64,000 nt of DNA from Gaiellasilicea sp963765705 (GTDB lineage Bacteria > Actinomycetota > Thermoleophilia > Gaiellales > Gaiellaceae): positions 248,001-312,000 of the forward strand of contig CAVXXJ010000006.1 of NCBI GenBank assembly GCA_963765705.1. Direction: 5' to 3'. The translations under genes and the position numbers were made by a program. The notes below the pieces were generated by a model. It worked only from the letters and a program-made list of their open reading frames with translations, had not been told where the DNA came from and did not search any database. Below are positions 62,349-64,000 of the stretch, piece after piece. Each line of letters starts with the position of its first letter. Within the stretch, counting starts at the first letter, position 1.

Positions 62349-63350
62349 GTGAGCGAAGTCACCGTCGAGGAGCAGCGCGAGCTGCTCGAGCAGGCCCTCT
62401 TCGAGATCAAGCGGGTGATCGCGGGGCAGGATGCGATGCTGGAGCGGGTTCTCGTCTGCCTGCTCGCGGGTGGTCATCTGCTGATCGAGGGCGTGCCCGG
62501 TCTCGCGAAGACGCTGACGATCAAGACCACAGCGCAGGTTCTCGGCGGCAGCTTCCAGCGAATTCAGTTCACGCCGGACCTCGTTCCGTCCGACCTCGTC
62601 GGCACGCGCGTCTACCGCCCCGGGACCGGCGAGTTCGACACCGAGCTCGGCCCGGTCTTCTGCAACTTCCTGCTCGCGGACGAGATCAACCGCGCCCCGG
62701 CGAAGGTGCAATCGGCGCTGCTCGAGGTGATGCAGGAGCGCCAGGTGACGATCGGTCAGGAAACCCACCCCGTGCCCCAGCCGTTCCTCGTGATGGCGAC
62801 GCAGAATCCGATCGAGTCCGAGGGGACGTATCCTCTTCCGGAGGCCCAGATCGACCGCTTCATGCTCAAGATCCTGGTCGGGTATCCCGAGCACGACGAG
62901 GAGCTGACCGTAGTGCAGCGCTCGCTGATTCCGCCGCCTGAGCTCCGCCGTGTGCTCGAGCTCGAGCGGCTGCGCGACCTCCAAGCGGCCACCGTGGCGG
63001 TCTACGTCGATCCGGGCATCGTCAGCTACACGGTTCAGCTCGCGACCGCGACCCGCGAGCCGGGCACGTACGGGCTCGCGGAGCTGGCGCCGTTCATCTC
63101 CTACGGCGCGAGCCCTCGCGGGCCGATCAGCCTGGTCCAGTCGGCGCGCGCGCTCGCGTTCATCCGCGGCCGGGACTACGTGATCGCGCAGGACGTCGAG
63201 ACGCTCGCCAAGGACGCTCTCCGCCACCGCCTCGTGCTCAGCTATCAGGCGCTCGCGGAGCAGGTCGACGCGGACGTGATCCTCGATGCGGTGCTCGCGA
63301 AGGTGTCGGCGCCCGAGATCGAGCTCGGCAGGCGGGAGAGCGCTGCTTGA
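62349..63350 (+). CDS. MoxR family AAA+ ATPase
   Basis: A 333-residue AAA+ ATPase with Walker A GVPGLAKT, Walker B LLADEINRAP and sensor region ATQNPIESEGTYPLPEAQ. MoxR proteins act as chaperones with vWA proteins. GTG 62349 has AAGGAGGA eleven bases before it. It overlaps the DUF58 gene by four bases, the standard MoxR-DUF58 pair. Confidence 0.93.
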   Translation: MSEVTVEEQRELLEQALFEIKRVIAGQDAMLERVLVCLLAGGHLLIEGVPGLAKTLTIKTTAQVLGGSFQRIQFTPDLVPSDLVGTRVYRPGTGEFDTELGPVFCNFLLADEINRAPAKVQSALLEVMQERQVTIGQETHPVPQPFLVMATQNPIESEGTYPLPEAQIDRFMLKILVGYPEHDEELTVVQRSLIPPPELRRVLELERLRDLQAATVAVYVDPGIVSYTVQLATATREPGTYGLAELAPFISYGASPRGPISLVQSARALAFIRGRDYVIAQDVETLAKDALRHRLVLSYQALAEQVDADVILDAVLAKVSAPEIELGRRESAA

Positions 63351-64000
63351 CGATTGCTCCCCAAGCACCAACGCAACAACGCACGCCGGACCGTCCGGGG
63401 CCCGGGCCGCTGCCCGAGACCCTGCTCCGCGCGCTCGACCTGACGATCGGGCGGCGGATCGAAGGGCTGCTGTCGGGCGACCATCGCTCCTCGATCCTGG
63501 GCGCCGGCAGCGAGCTCGCCCAGGTGCGGCCGTATGTCGCCGGGGACGACGTCCGCCGGATCGAGTGGAACGTGACCGCACGGACGGGCGAGACGCACGT
63601 GCGGGTCGACCTCGCCGAGCGCGTGCTCGTGACGTGGCTGGCACTCGACGTCTCCCCGTCGATGTCGTTCGGCACCGCGGAGCGGCGGAAAGCCGACGTC
63701 GCGGAAGGCGTGGCGCTGGCGCTCGGACACCTCGCGAGCCGCCGCGGCAACCGGCTCGGGCTCGTCGCGTTCGGCGACGGAGCCGCGCAGGCGATCCCCC
63801 CGAAGCAGGGGCGCGCGGGCATGCTCGGGCTGCTGCTCGCCCTCCGGCGTGAGCCTGTCCTCGAGGGCGGCGGCGCGACGTCGCTCGGCGGCGCGCTCGA
63901 CCTCGTCGCCCGGCTCGCACGCCAGCGCTCGTTCGTCGCCGTCGTCTCCGACTTCCGCGGCCCGCGCGACTGGCGGACGCCGCTCCTCCGGCTCGCCGGG
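63347..64000 (+). CDS. DUF58/vWA domain protein, truncated at window end
   Basis: The frame begins TTG at 63347 (MoxR overlap) and runs open to 64000, 218 residues. The DUF58 body is visible: RSSILGAGSELAQVRPYVAGDD, RIEWNVTARTGETHV and the MIDAS-like DVSPSMSF, with VVSDFRGPRDW near the edge. The C-terminus is missing. It is expected to cooperate with MoxR, possibly in assembly of an envelope or metal-containing complex. Confidence 0.88.
   Translation, partial: MTIAPQAPTQQRTPDRPGPGPLPETLLRALDLTIGRRIEGLLSGDHRSSILGAGSELAQVRPYVAGDDVRRIEWNVTARTGETHVRVDLAERVLVTWLALDVSPSMSFGTAERRKADVAEGVALALGHLASRRGNRLGLVAFGDGAAQAIPPKQGRAGMLGLLLALRREPVLEGGGATSLGGALDLVARLARQRSFVAVVSDFRGPRDWRTPLLRLAG

Overview
The window is a 64 kb chromosomal segment of a high-GC actinobacterium. 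Gene content fits an environmental Thermoleophilia-type lineage (Gaiellales/Solirubrobacterales), although that placement is inference. Supporting features are F420-type enzymes (an LLM monooxygenase-like protein and a PPOX-family protein), many GTG/TTG starts, 1-4 base gene overlaps, secreted proteins with GPAGPA collagen-like stretches, and lamin-tail exoproteins. I see no rRNA, tRNA, insertion sequence, prophage or CRISPR array. The first and last genes run off the window.

Layout. 1-6614: an eight-gene acyl-CoA operon (acyl-CoA ligase, two SDRs, enoyl-CoA hydratase, quinone oxidoreductase, LLM oxidoreductase, APH-like kinase, DUF6285-like protein). 6615-9031: NAD salvage (pnuC, nadR and a phosphoglycerate-mutase-like phosphatase) behind a structured leader. 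9014-13474 (minus): kinase-like protein, thiolase, acyl-CoA dehydrogenase and a LivK-type binding protein. 13578-20274: DUF255 thioredoxin-fold protein, adenylate cyclase, RmlD-like SDR, two membrane proteins, CoA-transferase, HMG-CoA lyase. 20279-23604 (minus): a MacB/FtsX-type ABC exporter. 23705-31856 (minus): a seven-gene polyamine uptake and degradation operon (aldehyde dehydrogenase, GSAM-like aminotransferase, PotA, PotD, PotB, PotC, putrescine-type aminotransferase), divergent from a flavin amine oxidase. 33580-37089: PPOX protein, BNR-repeat protein plus MoaD-like protein, BMP-family binding lipoprotein, NrtR-like regulator. 37225-39476: a secreted HExxH-like protein and signalling genes. 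39473-44335: dimethylglycine/sarcosine dehydrogenase-like enzyme, cupredoxin, choline-kinase-like protein, AzlCD exporter. 44398-51487: secreted 5'-nucleotidase, ExeM-type nuclease, RsgA, lamin-tail protein. 51618-54964: two esterases, an ATP-grasp enzyme and a small exported protein. 55013-62293: a 1445-residue metalloprotease, two NAD(P)-binding proteins and two unknowns. 62349-64000: MoxR ATPase and DUF58 protein.

How the genes work together. The first block and the LivK/acyl-CoA dehydrogenase/thiolase/CoA-transferase/HMG-CoA lyase block suggest growth on fatty acids and branched-chain amino acids. The potABCD block feeds polyamines to transaminases, an oxidase and an aldehyde dehydrogenase. 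The demethylating dehydrogenase and choline-kinase-like gene suggest methylated amine use. The nuclease and nucleotidase suggest extracellular nucleic acid scavenging.

Least explained by known features are: (i) a roughly 70-nt structured element present twice, each time just after a stop codon and ahead of a beta-oxidation gene; (ii) the pnuC leader, with three hairpins and a possible Shine-Dalgarno switch; (iii) the esterase-esterase-ATP-grasp cassette; (iv) the BNR/MoaD-like pair.
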